The position numbers and the translations under genes are program-made. The notes under the pieces were generated by a model. It was not told the DNA's origin. It did no database searches and worked only from the letters and a program-made list of their open reading frames with translations. A DNA stretch of 64,000 bases, taken from the NCBI RefSeq assembly GCF_000283155.1, contig NW_004454180.1, positions 22,979,372-23,043,371 of the forward strand. Reading direction: 5' to 3'. Below, piece after piece: positions 33,530-46,630 of this stretch; the first letter of the stretch is position 1, and each line of letters opens with the position of its first letter. The DNA is from Ceratotherium simum simum. Its lineage: Eukaryota; Chordata; Mammalia; Perissodactyla; Rhinocerotidae.

Positions 33530-34834
33530 AATGTATTTTCAGTGTCAGGGTACAGAATTTTATTTAGGACGATAGTACATAAAAGGATTATTACCTGAAA
33601 TCCCTTTAATTGGAGCATTGGTTGCTCAAGGTTGTTAAAGTGAACACTAATCACATAATTTAAATATGTATTAATTGGTAGCATAAAATTAATCTTTCTT
33701 AGACTCATTTTAGGTTCCACATCCCCACAGTGTCAATGACATGTTCTTTTTTTGTTGTTTAAGTTAATATGATTACTAAGAGTTTTGTGAACATGTGCGT
33801 GTGTGTGTGTATTGTGTGTCTAAACTACCATCTAGATATTCAATGCCACTTTTACTTTTCTGTTCTTGGACTTATATTTGAGAGTCAATGACTGTTGTCT
33901 TCTGGGTCCCACAATGGTTCTGGAAACAAAGACTGATTAACTTGGATGGCTCTGTGAACAAAACCTGGAGTGTTTATTTCTCAAATCTCCTTCAAAATGC
34001 ATGAAGAAGAGTATAATAGCTTTTTCCACCTATGATAATGTCATGGCAGCACTACACAGAGTAAAGCAGAATACTTCGACCTGGTTCAGTAAGTCCTACT
34101 TAAACAGTTTGTATTCATTTCACCTCTTGCCCTCTGTCCCACCTCATGCATTTCTAAGATCCAAGTTTACCTATTTTCAAAAAATAGTTCTTAAAAATAT
34201 ACACATACAATTCTTATGATTGAAAACAAAGTATAAAGAATTGTATGCAAGTAACTAGGATTTAATGTAAAGTCATCGTGTGGTTGAAAAGGAATTTTTG
34301 AGTTACTGCTTAACTCAAAGCCAATCACTGTGTGTAATATCCTTTAATTAGAAAACTGTAATTATAATATTTCTTATATCAACAGGCCTCTTTTTACATA
34401 TGCTTTAGTATTTCTGTTATCAGTATCTATTATCTTTAGTTCCCACTTGATACAGATTTTTTTCAGAGATTTCTCAGCAAAATATTTGTGAAGCCAAATA
34501 ACAATATGCAAATAAAACAGGTAAAGTTCTAACCAATCAAAACAGGTAAATTCACATAATTTGACATGTGAATAAGAGATGTTGCCAAAACATTGCAATT
34601 TCATATTTACATCTCACTGTAATTGTTAGATCTTCGTCAAAGTTCTGATTTACCATTTAAGAGTTTTCTAAGAGCTTCAATGAACATTTGAAGACTATCA
34701 GTTAAGAATAAGGTGTTGCAATATTTAAAATGACATACATTTTTATTGGTTTAAACATTTAGTTCCTGTAGCCTATAAAAGCCATATGAATTCCTTCCAC
34801 TGTTACCATCCCTGGCTTTTTAAAGATTTTAGGT
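33530..34834. other. AT-rich DNA with a short GT tract
   Basis: A (GT)n run lies near 33798-33812 ('gtgcgtgtgtgtgtgt'). Otherwise no recognised feature. Confidence 0.45.
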
Positions 34835-34843
34835 ATAGACAGA

Positions 34844-35271
34844 TGTTGATTTGCAACCTTGGCAGATCCCCAGGTCAAATCTTAAACTGGCCCCCTGTAC
34901 ATGGAAGGCAAGGAAAGACTAAAGAAAGAGGCAGACGACTCCAGATTGGTAGGTGGCAGGTTTAATAAGCAAGGGAATTTACACACGACGTTTGTCTTGG
35001 GTGGCTGCAAGACGAGTAGATCTCTGCATCTGCCCACCAGAATCTTTAAAGTTTGTATAGAGGCCTTAACTGGGTTCAGTCACATATACCGTCCAGCTTT
35101 CTCAACAAGATATTGCTCTCTCAAGGTTTTGTCCTTGAAACGGCTCCCACTGTGGGAACAATGGGCGGAATGTACGGTCCAAGGACGGGGAGGAGAGAGG
35201 AGCCTCTGATGGCCCAGGTCCAGCTTGTGGGTCAACGAGTGGTCATGTCCTCTTGATGCCCTCCTCCAACA
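34844..35271 (-). mobile_element. Probable solo LTR of an endogenous retrovirus (ERV1-like)
   Basis: About 428 bp that open TGTTG and close CAACA on +, a matched LTR terminus pair. The block is markedly less AT-rich than its flanks. Read on the minus strand it carries TATA-like sequence and an ATTAAA polyadenylation hexamer (complement at 34961-34966) ahead of a pyrimidine-rich U5-like end. The flanking 5-mers 'acaga' and 'ataga' differ at one base, so the target duplication is unresolved. No gag, pol or env sequence is present. An unclassified repeat is the alternative. Confidence 0.55.
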
Positions 35272-35280
35272 ATAGACAGT

Positions 35281-35305
35281 AGGTTGATTGATTGATTGAT
35301 AGATA
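35281..35305 (+). repeat. (GATT)n short tandem repeat
   Basis: 'gattgattgattgattgat' with a GATA end. It directly follows the LTR-like block. Confidence 0.85.
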
Positions 35306-36084
35306 CAAAACTGTATATCCATCTTCTTAGGATTTAGTCCTTATATTTTTATATTATTTCTAATGTTTCTAATATTCTGTCATATTTTTCCTTGACTTTG
35401 TGGCCATACTCTTGATTCCGAAAATATCTATTTGATAACTAGTTTGCTGGTTTTTTACAGATGTCATTTTAATAACCGTCAAATCTTAAAATCTTAGCTA
35501 CCCATTAAATTCTCATAGTTTGTTGCCATCATTTATTTGGGATCTGGCACCAGCAAATGAGAGGATGAGAGAGGTATAAGGTGTAATTAGTCAGTGATGA
35601 ATGAATACAAAAAAGCCTATGAGGTAAACCAACCTTCTTCAAACCCAAATACTAGCAGCAATCAAGAAACTCATGCACCTTCCCTCTATATCTTCTACCA
35701 TTCGGAGGAGGAGGTTTTACTGATGTTTGCTTTATGGTCATCTCCATAATAATCTTGGTCAGCTCTTTTCACATTAGAGTTCTGGGGTGACAACAAAGAA
35801 AATGGTGCTTCTTGTTTTCTGCAAGGGTCTAGGGTCCTGATTTTTAGAAATATAATGGGAGAGAGGAGGAAATAGTCCATTCTAGCACAGCATCCACTTA
35901 GAGAAAAGATACTACGCTACTAAATATTAGTACTGCCTTTCATTTTGAAGCAAGCTCAAATGTCATTTGGTTTATCTGATAAGTTGATAGAACAAACTCT
36001 TAATGTTAATAAAGTACATCAGGACTGCAAGAATCACTTAGAGGAATCAGTATTCTATTGATTTAGCGTATTTATTGAGCCCTA
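35306..36084. other. AT-rich DNA, nothing recognised
   Basis: No landmark. Short open frames are domainless. Confidence 0.45.
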
Positions 36085-36455
36085 CATTAGATGGCATTGC
36101 TGCCCCACCAGAATCGCCTTTATCAGGCAGAAGCCCTTATTTCCCAGCTGCTGCAGACGATGGGCTGATAACAGTTCATAGCTGAACTCTTGTCCTGAGA
36201 GTTGCCCTTGGCTGAGGGGAGCTCATGGCGGTTCTGTTCTTTCCTCCGGGGCATCCCACTGTCAAACACTGACTGATTCTGGTGTGCTAAGGGCCAGTCC
36301 CCTTGCCTCTAGGTGGGATAACTCTGTGGTGCTGTTCACATTCCAGAAGTCCCTGAAGGATCAGTCTAACCCAATAGTGTGTTGGAGCCAGCTTGCATTG
36401 AAGCTGACTGCTAACATTTCCTCTGAACTCTGTGTTCAGTGACGTCATGTGGATA
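36085..36455. other. GC-richer block, origin unknown
   Basis: Visibly higher GC than its surroundings ('cctccggggcatcccactgt', 'aggtgggataactctgtggt'). No frame is long enough for an exon call and I cannot assign a repeat family. It could be an old repeat or a conserved non-coding element. Confidence 0.3.
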
Positions 36456-36499
36456 ACTTAAAATTGACTATGGTGAGACTGTTTACACCAGAGAAATAG

Positions 36500-37015
36500 G
36501 CACACACTAAAAATTTTGGCTTTTTTCTTTTTTTTTTATTCTCTCTGAGAGCCATTTACCAGCAAACGACTGAACCGAACCTACATCTTTTGATACAGAA
36601 CAAAATGGGCTCGCCTCCTAGTGAGTTAAATGAGACTCTACACCAGTGGAGGTTGTCTCACAAAGTAAGGTGTGTTTACAGCAAATAGGAGGCCATGAGA
36701 AATCATTTCCAAAGTCATGGTGTTCCTGAACAAAGGGAAGCAGGAACTTTTATTTCGGTTGGGGAATGAATATTCAAAAGGGGAGAGGCGGGTACACTGC
36801 AGATTAGGGTAACGAGGTTTAATCTCTTTCTGAAGAGATCTTCCTGTTAAAAATAAGGCAAAGTTGTGGGTTTAGCTCTTACAGGGAGGCTTGGTTAGCT
36901 TCAAGGTGGTTGCTGGTTGTGTCTCCTTAACATAAAAAAGCAATTTAGAAAAAAAAACAGTTAAATGCTTCCACACCTACCCTTGAGTTCCTCAGGACAC
37001 TAGTGGGTGACACTT
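36500..37015 (-). mobile_element. LTR-like element, unclassified
   Basis: Contains 'ccagcaaacgactgaaccga', 'gaacaaaatgggctcgcctc' and 'acttttatttcggttgggga'. On the minus strand this places an AATAAA hexamer before a U5-like stretch, as in an LTR read in reverse. Boundaries, terminal TG/CA and target duplication could not be fixed. No retroviral coding sequence was seen. Confidence 0.35.
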
Positions 37016-37145
37016 TGACAAGCTTTTTTTCCTGCCGTGCCCTGCTTTCCTCATTCCCAATAGGTTTTACGTGAGAGCATACCCTCAATGCTCATTTACT
37101 TAAGAATTACAGTTTCAGACTGCTTCTCAGAACCTGACCTGAGAG

Positions 37146-37300
37146 AAGTAGCTACTATGTGCCAGATGCCGTACCAAGTATTTTACGTAGCTCGTGTCAC
37201 ATAATTCTCATAGTACTCCTTTGAAGGAGGTATTATTCTCATTTTCTGGATGAGAAAAGTGAGCCTGTGTAGCTTGCTAAATGTCTCTGAAGCACATATT
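37146..37300 (-). mobile_element. MIR SINE
   Basis: 'agctactatgtgccagatgc', 'taccaagtattttacgtagc', 'cacataattctcatagtact' and 'ttctcattttctggatgaga' follow reverse MIR order. Confidence 0.8.
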
Positions 37301-39314
37301 CTTTCTAATATGTCATACTATGTCCAAAAAATGAAAAGAACATTAAAAGATCACTTAGCCCATTCCTCTGTCTTTTGGCATGGCTTTCTGTAAAATATTC
37401 AGGAGAAAGGATTATCTTTCCTATTTTAACTGGGTGGAGCTTTTTAATGATGAAAGTAAATCAGTTTAAGGAAAGGTGACAGCCATTTAAAGATGTGCTG
37501 TGAGTGAAATATTGCACTTTTTCTCAAAAAGATGATTTGGGTTTTCTGCAGTATCCTAGTCCTTTGTCAAGACTGTCATTGAGGTTCTGCTTTTTTCTCT
37601 TGAATATTACCATAAAGTGAAAGCACTGTGATTTACCTCATGGTTAAGAAGTAAAAAGTGATTGTACATCTTCTGGAGAATGATTGTAGTAAAATTACAT
37701 ACCCAAAATATTTAATCTGATCAGCATTTTAGAGTAAAAACAAGTCTTTTCTCAGCCTTTGAAGTTAGTGAAAAGAAATAAGGACATTCTTTGTGGTTAT
37801 TATTTAAATTTAATTTTTTAAAACAAAAGAACGTCAAGGAGCAAAGTGATATTGATTTTATGCTATCTTTATGGAGGAATTTATGTTTAAAAATGACAGA
37901 TATACCCACTGACTTGCAAATTTGTTGAACAAAAAAATGCTTATGCAATTATGACAGTATTGATAACAAATCTTAGCATTTTGTTAATATTCTTTTTTTG
38001 ATAGTCAGCCCTCAAATATTTCGTGATTTCTTATAGGTTATGAAGGCACCAAGTATCTTTCTTTAAAATAGTTTTTAGTAGTTATACAAACAAAAATATA
38101 AATATGTGTTTTATTTTACCTTTATTTTATATCTCATTAGAAAATATATTGATTAAAATCACTTTTGTATTAATAACTGGATCAGATATTGTGTCTTAAG
38201 ACCGAAATCATAGCCCAACTTATCCTCTGATTTTTATTCAAAAATACCTAATTTTTTCTAGTACTCCCTAGTCAGCCAAAACCCAAGTGGGTAGAAAGGG
38301 GCAATTTTAGCCACAAATGAATTTGTACATTTAGTTTCCATTTTTGGTATCCTACAACAAATGGTAGGTAGTTAAAACTCAATTGGCCAGATTAGTTTTT
38401 GTGTAGAATGTTGTAATCTTTGGATTTTTCTAGGTTTTATTTGTGCCTATTGTTGATGTGGGAAGAGTAGCAATGACATGGCAAAAGTGGCTGTATTCTG
38501 AAATTGTGAAACTCATAAGTGTTTCTAAGAAAGTGGATTTTGTTGCTTGTATTACTTGCCTTTGCATACCAGGAATTTGTATTCTTCAACTGCTTATTAT
38601 AGGAAAAACCAATATTTTTGAAAATAATCTTAGTTCTAGTTCTTAAATAATGGTAATAATAATTATTAAAAATGTTAACAATGTTAACTTTTTTATAAAA
38701 AAGATTATATATTTTTTAAATCATTCCAAAAAATGATATTTTTGACTTACAGTACATTTATCTCTATTGATTTTTACAACTGTTTTTACGGAGACATCAA
38801 ATTTTGTTTCTAACTCCAAAATAAAATTCAGAAGTCTGAGTGGTTTGCTGAAAGTCACACCTGTTGTGGTAAAGTCAAGATTGATGTTTTGGTTACATTA
38901 AAAAAAATTATATATATGTATTCTTTGACCATTTTACCTGCCCCAAACAATGTGGAAAGACTGCTACGAGGAAACAATTCTATTATCTATTTTTTCTTAG
39001 TGGGTTTTATTGCCTAATCTAAAAGTTAAAAATCAGTTGAATGCAAGTTAGCTGTTCTTTCTATACTTTGTGATTTCTCATTTTCCTATCTCTAAATATT
39101 TGGTATTTATTACCAAACGATCTTCCAAACGGGTTAGCAATTTAAATTTCAGTGTCACTTTCTTGGCATGGTCACTCAGATTGAGTATTGGCTTAAATTG
39201 TATTAAGTAAAAGACAAAAAGTAAAGTCTGATTATGAGGCAGGTGGTATATTTGCAATCTGTATTTTCTCCTTTCGAAATTGTCATACTTTGTCTTTGGC
39301 AGTCTATCTTTGAG
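37301..39314. other. About 2 kb of AT-rich DNA, featureless
   Basis: No element or exon-like landmark. The open frames at 37721-37948 and 38443-38646 have no recognisable domain. Confidence 0.5.
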
Positions 39315-39515
39315 GGCTCTTACTGTTTGGCTTCAAATGCCAGCTCCCCTACTTACTAGTTGTGAGATCTTGGGCAAGTCATTTTATGGGAATGGGGGTT
39401 AGGATCTTAGTATCTACCTCAAAGGGTTTCTGGGAGTATTAAATGGGTCAATACATATAAAGGTCATAGAACCCCCAATGCCTGCTACAGAGTAAGTACT
39501 GTACAAGTGTATTTT
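39315..39515 (+). mobile_element. MIR SINE, near full length
   Basis: 'ggcttcaaatgccagctccc', 'tacttactagttgtgagatc', 'ttgggcaagtcattttatgg', 'gtattaaatgggtcaataca' and 'cagagtaagtactgtacaag' give the complete sense MIR order. Confidence 0.85.
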
Positions 39516-39908
39516 CTTCATCAGCTTCTAATGTAATATAATTTAATATAAACCCTGTTTATAACATGATATTTGTCATGGAGAAGAATAGAGAAAATAT
39601 TTAATTATATTCCCATGGGTATAGAACCTATGGAAGTAGGGTTATTAATTGGGAAGGGAGTAGCATTTTCCAATATGTTTTTGCCAGTTGGCACTTGGAT
39701 ATTTTGTAAATTATGAATGTGCCAAAAGTTCACATAGCTCTGTTCACTATATTATCATGTAATCAACAGGTGGAATAACGTTTAAAGTAGATTGATTGGG
39801 GTTGCTGATCTTGATAGAATGTGGCCAGAAATCATAAGAACGGGGACGAATAGTAGTGGCCACATGGATTCCTCAATTATTCTTCTGTTCTTTGTTGATT
39901 GTGTAGAG
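39516..39908. other. AT-rich spacer
   Basis: Nothing recognised between the MIR and the hAT element. Confidence 0.45.
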
Positions 39909-40095
39909 CAGTAGTTCTTGAACTTCAGCATGCATTGGAATCACCTGGAAGCCTCCTAAAACACAGGTTGCTGGGACCAGCCTCTAGAGTTTCTGATACA
40001 GTAGGTCCTAGGTGGGGCCCAGGAATTTGCGTTTCTAGCAAGTTCACTGGTGATGCTGATGCTGCTGGTCCTGATGCTACTTGGAGAACCACTAG
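39909..40095 (+). mobile_element. hAT-Charlie fossil (MER5/MER20 group)
   Basis: Terminal repeats 'cagtagttcttgaact' and 'ggagaaccacta' bracket 'gcattggaatcacctggaag', 'gagtttctgatacagtaggt' and 'ggtggggcccaggaatttgc'. About 187 bp, non-autonomous. Both strands stay open through it by chance. Confidence 0.85.
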
Positions 40096-43000
40096 AATAG
40101 AATGTTTCAAGCTTCTTTAATTATTCCAAGCAATGAGGAGAAATGATTGAGCATATTTTCTTTTAAAATTAGAGAAGCAATTAGTCAAATCTCACTTTGC
40201 AAGAAGGGATATATTTTAAATTTGGTTTTCTATGATGTTTTAAAAGATAAAAAATTTAGGTATGAGTTTTAAAAATATGTTATTTATGTTATATATATAT
40301 ATATACACACACATACATACCTATGAATCTAAAAGATCTACAGGTATCTCAAAGAAGCAAATAATCAATATTAAGTTATATTAAATAAATTGCCTTTATT
40401 TTAAAAGATCAGAAAACATGTTATACAAATGCATATGTGTATATACATCTGATATTAATGGATACTCATGGGACATTAAAGTTAGGTTTTATGCCTCTAC
40501 ACCCTCCAACCCACAAAAATGAGTCTTCTCCATTTTTAGATGCTTGAAAATCTAGTCATTCTGCAATAGGTAGAATATTTAAGAATATAAAACATGCAAA
40601 AAAAATAAGATCTTCTAAGCTGTGAAGAAAATAGCTGTTATAGAAGCCATGCATGTTACTCTGCAGAAGAGGAAACCAGGTATATATATAGGTTCTAATT
40701 TCAAAATCTTTTAATTTAGGAATGAGTCAAAAACTATTTTTTCTGAATGGATGTGCTTTTCTTTTTTCACATAAACTTAGCTTCTGCCTGGATTTTGATG
40801 GACAGGAAGTTAGAAGTAGTGAGTGGAGAAGGGGGTTGTTGAAAGACTACAAGTATGCTAAGCACTGAGAGTGAAGGCGGGGCCCTAAGCATGAGCTGCC
40901 ATATTATAATGGCAATCTGTCACTCAGTGAAGGAGTAACTCAGCTCAACTTAGAAGAGGCTGAGGGGGATATTAAATCAAAACATGGTACAGTGATTGAG
41001 ATCCAGGCTGCTGATGGCTTTGAGTGGACAAAACACAGAACAGGTTACGTTAGCTTAAACACATTCTATTTTGGAAGGAAATTTTCCTTAAAAAATTCAT
41101 ATCAGTGATTTTCTAAAAGGATCATCCTTAAAATAACTTCCAAATATTTGTAAAGTTCATTTAAATAGGACTCCTCTTTCGTCTATGATATTATAGACAA
41201 GAATCAGTGTGCCAACATTTGCTTGACATTTGTATGATGAATTGATAGTAACTTTTTTATTTCAAAATGAACTATTAGGGGCCACTAATTGTGGTCACGT
41301 TGGTACTATTAAAACTGTAATCGTATAGGCATCTAAGAAAGCATTAGTTGGATAATGCCTGGCATTTCCAAAATTATCAAGACATTATTTTGAACATTTA
41401 TAGTCACCTGTGTATAAGGATTTCTCAGAAGGGCCAATTACATGAGAGGCTAATTACATGTTTAAGTATTTCTAAAGTACCCACTTTCCTCAAACAATTT
41501 TAAATGCACATATTTTGCAGATACAAGCACTTTAAACCATGCCTGATTCTTCCAGTGAGAATTAAGGTTTGTCGTGTTTGTTTTAAGTCACTGCTGCAGT
41601 TGTTTTCCTGGGTAGGGGGTCTAATGGTCTACATCCTCCATTTCTCATTGATCGGGAGTATCTTCACATCTGCAATGGAGAATGGGCTTCCCGATAGACC
41701 TAAATAAATAAAAGAGGCTGCAGTGTAGTGCGGAGACACTGGGGTCTGTTAGGAGCTTTTTTCCTAACTCCAGTAGATTATTGCCATTGGTGCCTTGGAT
41801 GTCCAAGCTCCTTTACACATGACCAGCTCTACTAATGCCACTCAGATGTATAAACTTCTGCATTAACTCTATGTATTGCAAAAGGTAGGGAAAAGCAAGC
41901 TCACGGAGACTAGTGACTCGCTTCCCTCCCATATCCACCTTTAATACATTGTACTGTATGAAATTCAGACTAATTATTCGTATGTTTGTGGGCTTTTAAG
42001 TGGACAGGGTCTTTTAGACATCTCAAATGTTAAATTGTAGATGCCTGGAGTCTTCTATACTTACGTGACCCTCCTCATATATACTCATATAACATGTGAG
42101 AATCAAATGTTATTCAGTTTGGGTGAAGATTTAGAAAAGTATAAGAGATTTTATAAATATACATTGCTTTTATCTTGCAAATTGTTTTCTCTTCTCATAT
42201 AAAGTGGAGAGAGTTGGAACACATAGAAAGGTTTAGGTATAACATAAAGAATTTTCACTATAATGGCCAGTCATTGAAATAGTCTACCCTCTAAAGAAGC
42301 AGAGACTACTGTGGGCACCTCCACAGATGAAATATGTAATTGAGCTTCTGAAATTATGCTGGTGGAAATAAATTGATTTAGTTAAGCACTTTATGCAATA
42401 GCTTTTTATTCACCAGACTTTAAAAAATCATAAGTAAAAGGAGTAGAAGAGCTTATATGTAAACCCAGTCTACACTAATGGTTGATATATAAATATGTAG
42501 ATTTCCATTCCATTTTATACCCCAAATGAAATTGAAATAGGGAAATGTTACATATTTTAGTAAAATGGTTCAACTTATTATGTGAGTACATTTCATCTAA
42601 GTCAAAGATAGAAAAGAAGGAGTTAGACTAACTGCACAGTACAGCTTGGCAAATAATTAGGCTCACAAACATTCTATTTCATAAACAGACTGCAATCACA
42701 CAGTTTGACTGTTTGCATTTATTCATGTCACCTGCTCCATTTCCTGGCTAACCACCAAAACACAGTGTTGGTGCCTACTTCAATAAATGAAACGGAAATT
42801 CAAGTATCTTCCTGTAGCCAGACTCATGTAATTAACTCTTCATTATCCATGTGTTCATTAATTCTGGGATGATTCCCTTTGCCTCGGTTCATATTTCTAA
42901 AAGCCCCTTCTTCCTGTCAGCTGATATCTGCCTAGGGAATACAGTCTAATTTTAATATTTGCCTAAGTAATGGATAATTAGCATAGCTACTAATCTATAA

Positions 43001-44624
43001 TGCAATGCATTTGTGGCCCAATAGAAAGATGCTTTTAATTGGTAACATCTTTACTCCTTGCTGTTAGCTTACATTATTGAGAACTTATTGAATCCTTGTA
43101 AATTATACAGTCTTTGGAGGCAGGTTGCTTTTTTTCCTTTAGGTGCAGGGACTGATACTTTCTAAATCCACAGCTAGATTGTTTCTAAGCCCAACCTGAT
43201 TTATTTTAATCTTCTAGAACATACTTACTTTTATAACCAAACAAGTGGAAAGTTTCTACATTCTAGTTGCCTGATCTTCCAGTTACTAATTCCTTATTTA
43301 ACATTTTCTTCCAATCTGAGAAGCATCTCTTGTTTACATTATGTCAAGATCATCTTTGCAGGTGTGTTTTCTCCCAATTAAGCAACGAAGTAATGCAGTG
43401 GATAAATGAATGTCTGGATGCTGTGTGGCTGTTGCAGCAATGACTATTGGAATAGGAGTAAGACTTCCTTGTCTAATGATGTGGAAATAGACAAGCATAT
43501 TTAGTTTTGCAGGGCCTTGCCTGAGCTTTTATGGTTCTCAGGTGCTGTGTGTTATCCATAAACACTTCAGTGATGTTGCTTGCAGCTGCCTACGAGTGTT
43601 TTCCTTTTTAAGAGGATTTATATTTTCAATCACAGAATACTCCCTCAGTATTTTATCTTTTTAAATTTTCAGGTGGCTAGAGTAGCAGGACATAAGGAAG
43701 AAGTTAAAAAAGAGAGCTTAAGGTTGTTTGACTCATTTGAAGAGTCACAGTGGGTTTGATGCAATATGAAGAGAAACACTACAATGATTTAGATTTATGT
43801 TATAATGTGCTTTCAAGCTGGGTGCTTGAGAGTGATTATTGGTAAATGAAGATTGCCAAAAAACAAAAGAAAGGTGCAGTCATCCTTGGATAAATGTTCT
43901 TATTTAGTTTGAGTTTTAATATTTTTCTAAATATAAAGTGATAGCTGTATAGTCAAATTATGTAAGATTTTAAAAGCTTGAATTATTTTATTAAAAAAAA
44001 TTTTGAAAAACCAATCATTTTGGTCCTTTAAGTGCCTGAGAAACTTTGATAGCCTTTTATATTCTGGATGAAATAGGTAGAGAAGAGCTTTTTGAAGAGA
44101 AGCATTCCAAGACGACTTATTTAAAGCCTTGACCAAATCTCTGAAGCGAATTGTTTAATAAGAGCTTTCTTAAATGTATGCAATTCATAGTACAGAATGG
44201 AGAAAGCATGTTGAATTCAGAGTACAAAAATATTATTTTTAATTTATATACTATAGAAGACATAATTTATTACAAAAATACTATTAAGTTTATTACAATC
44301 TATGTGAATTTATATATAGGATTTGAGAATTTCATGAATTTTAACAATAAGCATAAATTTCCCTGGCCAGAGTAGGGTATAATTTTATTTCAGTGATATA
44401 CATGAATGCATTAAGCCATTAGTGATCAAGATATTACATGTAACAGCATTTTATATTGTCAAATAATGTGTGTGATATGGATAGATTCAAGGGCTTATAT
44501 TTTATAGTATAGCCCACAAGAACAAAAGATTATCTGGTTTGAAGCTTTCTGGTATTTATTAGTATTCTTTGCCAGTTTCCTGGACTGAAATTCTCCTTAG
44601 CACAGTAACATGAAATCATGGAAA
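40096..44624. other. About 4.5 kb of mostly unique AT-rich DNA
   Basis: Holds a (TA)n(CA)n microsatellite at 40289-40320 and short A/T runs. No transposon, RNA gene or exon was recognised. This is the longest stretch without an identified interspersed repeat, so either unique or very old sequence. Confidence 0.5.
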
Positions 44625-44875
44625 TAATACCAGCTTTAGAGCAGACAGACGTGAATTTGTGTCTGCATCCATCATTTAATAGCTAACTGTGTGACCTTCA
44701 TCAGATTTTTAATCAAATCATTTAATCCTTCTAAAACTCAGTTTCCTCATTTTTAAGAAAGAATAAAAACTTCCTTGCCTGCTTATTGTGAAGATTAAAG
44801 TACAAGTGTATAAAGAACATATGATGTCATAGGAACTTCATTAATAGTTGCAATTGTTATGAATGTTATTTTGCT
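44625..44875 (+). mobile_element. MIR SINE, full length
   Basis: 'accagctttagagcagacag', 'ctaactgtgtgaccttcatc', 'actcagtttcctcattttta' and 'tgtgaagattaaagtacaag' follow sense MIR order. The head segment is recognisable but diverged. Confidence 0.8.
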
Positions 44876-45164
44876 TAGAATATAAGTATAATAAGCTGTG
44901 TGTGCAGAGTTGCCTGCATTCCATCAGCTAACAAATAATATTTAGCATGTGAGATGTGCTTGACAGTGTTCCCAGGGGAAATCAAGGGTGCAACAAGAGA
45001 AACAGGCTAACGACCCTCATTCTTGCTTTGTAGGCACCTTAGGTTCATAAGAGAATTCAGTGTGCCTCCAGCTGCCCTTAGTGTCTGGGGAATTCCTAAA
45101 GGAAATGTTTGAAAGTAGACGATATCACAGTAGAAAGAAAATGAGTTAGTAACATCACTCTCGG

Positions 45165-45275
45165 AACTCTTATGGATACTGTTTCCTCATCTACGAAATG
45201 AGGATAAGTAGTCCATGCCATATGTATCTCACAGGATTAAATACTGCAAGACTCTATACAAACATAAGTGACAGG
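45165..45275 (+). mobile_element. MIR SINE, 3' half
   Basis: 'actgtttcctcatctacgaa', 'atgaggataagtagtccatg' and 'atctcacaggattaaatact' are sense MIR landmarks. The head is missing. Confidence 0.72.
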
Positions 45276-45431
45276 AGGATTTTTTTTTGGCAGTTTACTG
45301 ACACTATGCTGAACCAAGTATTCCCTTTCCAATTATGATAATCCAATCAAGAATATATTAAGTATCCAGATATCTACCAGTGTGTTTTGTATCTTGGAGA
45401 CTACACAAAGTATAAAGACGTGTTCTCTGCC

Positions 45432-46010
45432 TGTATTAATTTTTTATTGCTATATAGCAAATTACCACAGTTAGCTGCTTAAAGGAGCACACATTTAATA
45501 TCTCACACTTTCAATGGATCTGGCACAACTTCTGCTCAGGGTCTTATGAGTCTGAAATCAAGGTGTCAGTTTACGTGCATCCTCATCTGGTGGTCTGACT
45601 AGGAGAAGATCCACTTCCAAGCTCTCAAATTGCTGGCAGAATTCATTTCCTGATAGTTGTAGGACCAAGGTCTCCATTTTTGTGCCGGCTCTCCAGGGTG
45701 GGAGTGGGGGGCTCCTAGAGGCTGCCTTGGGGTCCCGCGACATGGCACCCTCCATAGGCAGTTCACAACGTGGCTGTTTGCTTTCTTTAGGACAGTGGGA
45801 GAATGTCTTTCCAACACTACACCTTCTATAGAAGAGATCATCTCAGTTTGATGAACTCAAAATCAATTGATTAGTAACTTAATCATGGGAGTCATCCCAC
45901 ACCTTATTCCCTGGCCCTGTGCATGCCCAAGGGGAGGAGGTTAGACAGAGCCCGAACACCAGAGGACAGGACCCTAGGGGGCCAAGTTAGGATTCTCCTT
46001 ATCAAATTGC
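45432..46010 (-). mobile_element. MaLR/ERVL-type LTR (MLT1-like), reverse orientation
   Basis: Opens 'tgtattaattttttattgct' and 'agcaaattaccacagttagc', then 'tgaaatcaaggtgtcag', 'gaagatccacttccaagctc' and 'gttcacaacgtggctgtttg', ending near 'ggccaagttaggattctcct'. It shares its opening and general plan with the LTR-like element at 19.5 kb. A solo, strongly diverged copy. Open frames within it (45558-45841) are coincidental. Confidence 0.6.
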
Positions 46011-46474
46011 ACCTCTTGCTACTTTATTTTGATGACTGAATTTTTAAAGAATATGCTGGAGGAGCCATAATTTCTGACTGCATACTTCTCCCATGTTGAG
46101 ATTATATAAAAAATATATATAAAATTCTCACCTTTCTTTGTGACATAAGAATATAAATAGAAACCTCTAAGCAGTTCTGTAATACCAATGAACTTGCTCT
46201 CCTTAGTTAACTCTTGATTGGCCTAAAATGACATGACATTCGTTTAAATTATGTCTCATTGATTGCTAATGAGGATAAAGATTTTTCTAACATGTTATTT
46301 TCCATTTGTTTTATTTTGATTCGGTAAGGCAGAAGCTGCTTGGATACCTGTTACTCTCCTTTTCACTCTTGTTGCTCAGATATTTGTGGAATAAATAAAA
46401 TGATAATTTGGTGAATTAAGTTCCTGCTCAGCATGCATTTTTTTAATTTACAAAAAAAAAAAATACAAATTAAT
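46011..46474. other. AT-rich spacer
   Basis: No landmark. An A-run lies at 46451-46462. Confidence 0.45.
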
Positions 46475-46630
46475 AGGGTATTTGGGTTTAGGATTCAAAA
46501 GATGTGGATTCTCTTCCCAGCGCTGTTGCTCCTTTACTCTGTGCCTAAAGAGAACCCACTGCACTTCTGGGGCCCAACTTACCTTATGTAAAATGAGGCA
46601 TCCCCTCTGACACCAACATTTTATCAACTT
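46475..46630 (+). mobile_element. MIR-class SINE, diverged
   Basis: 'gatgtggattctcttcccag', 'cttatgtaaaatgaggcatc' and 'ccctctgacaccaaca' follow the sense order of a MIR-related SINE. Low identity. Confidence 0.5.
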
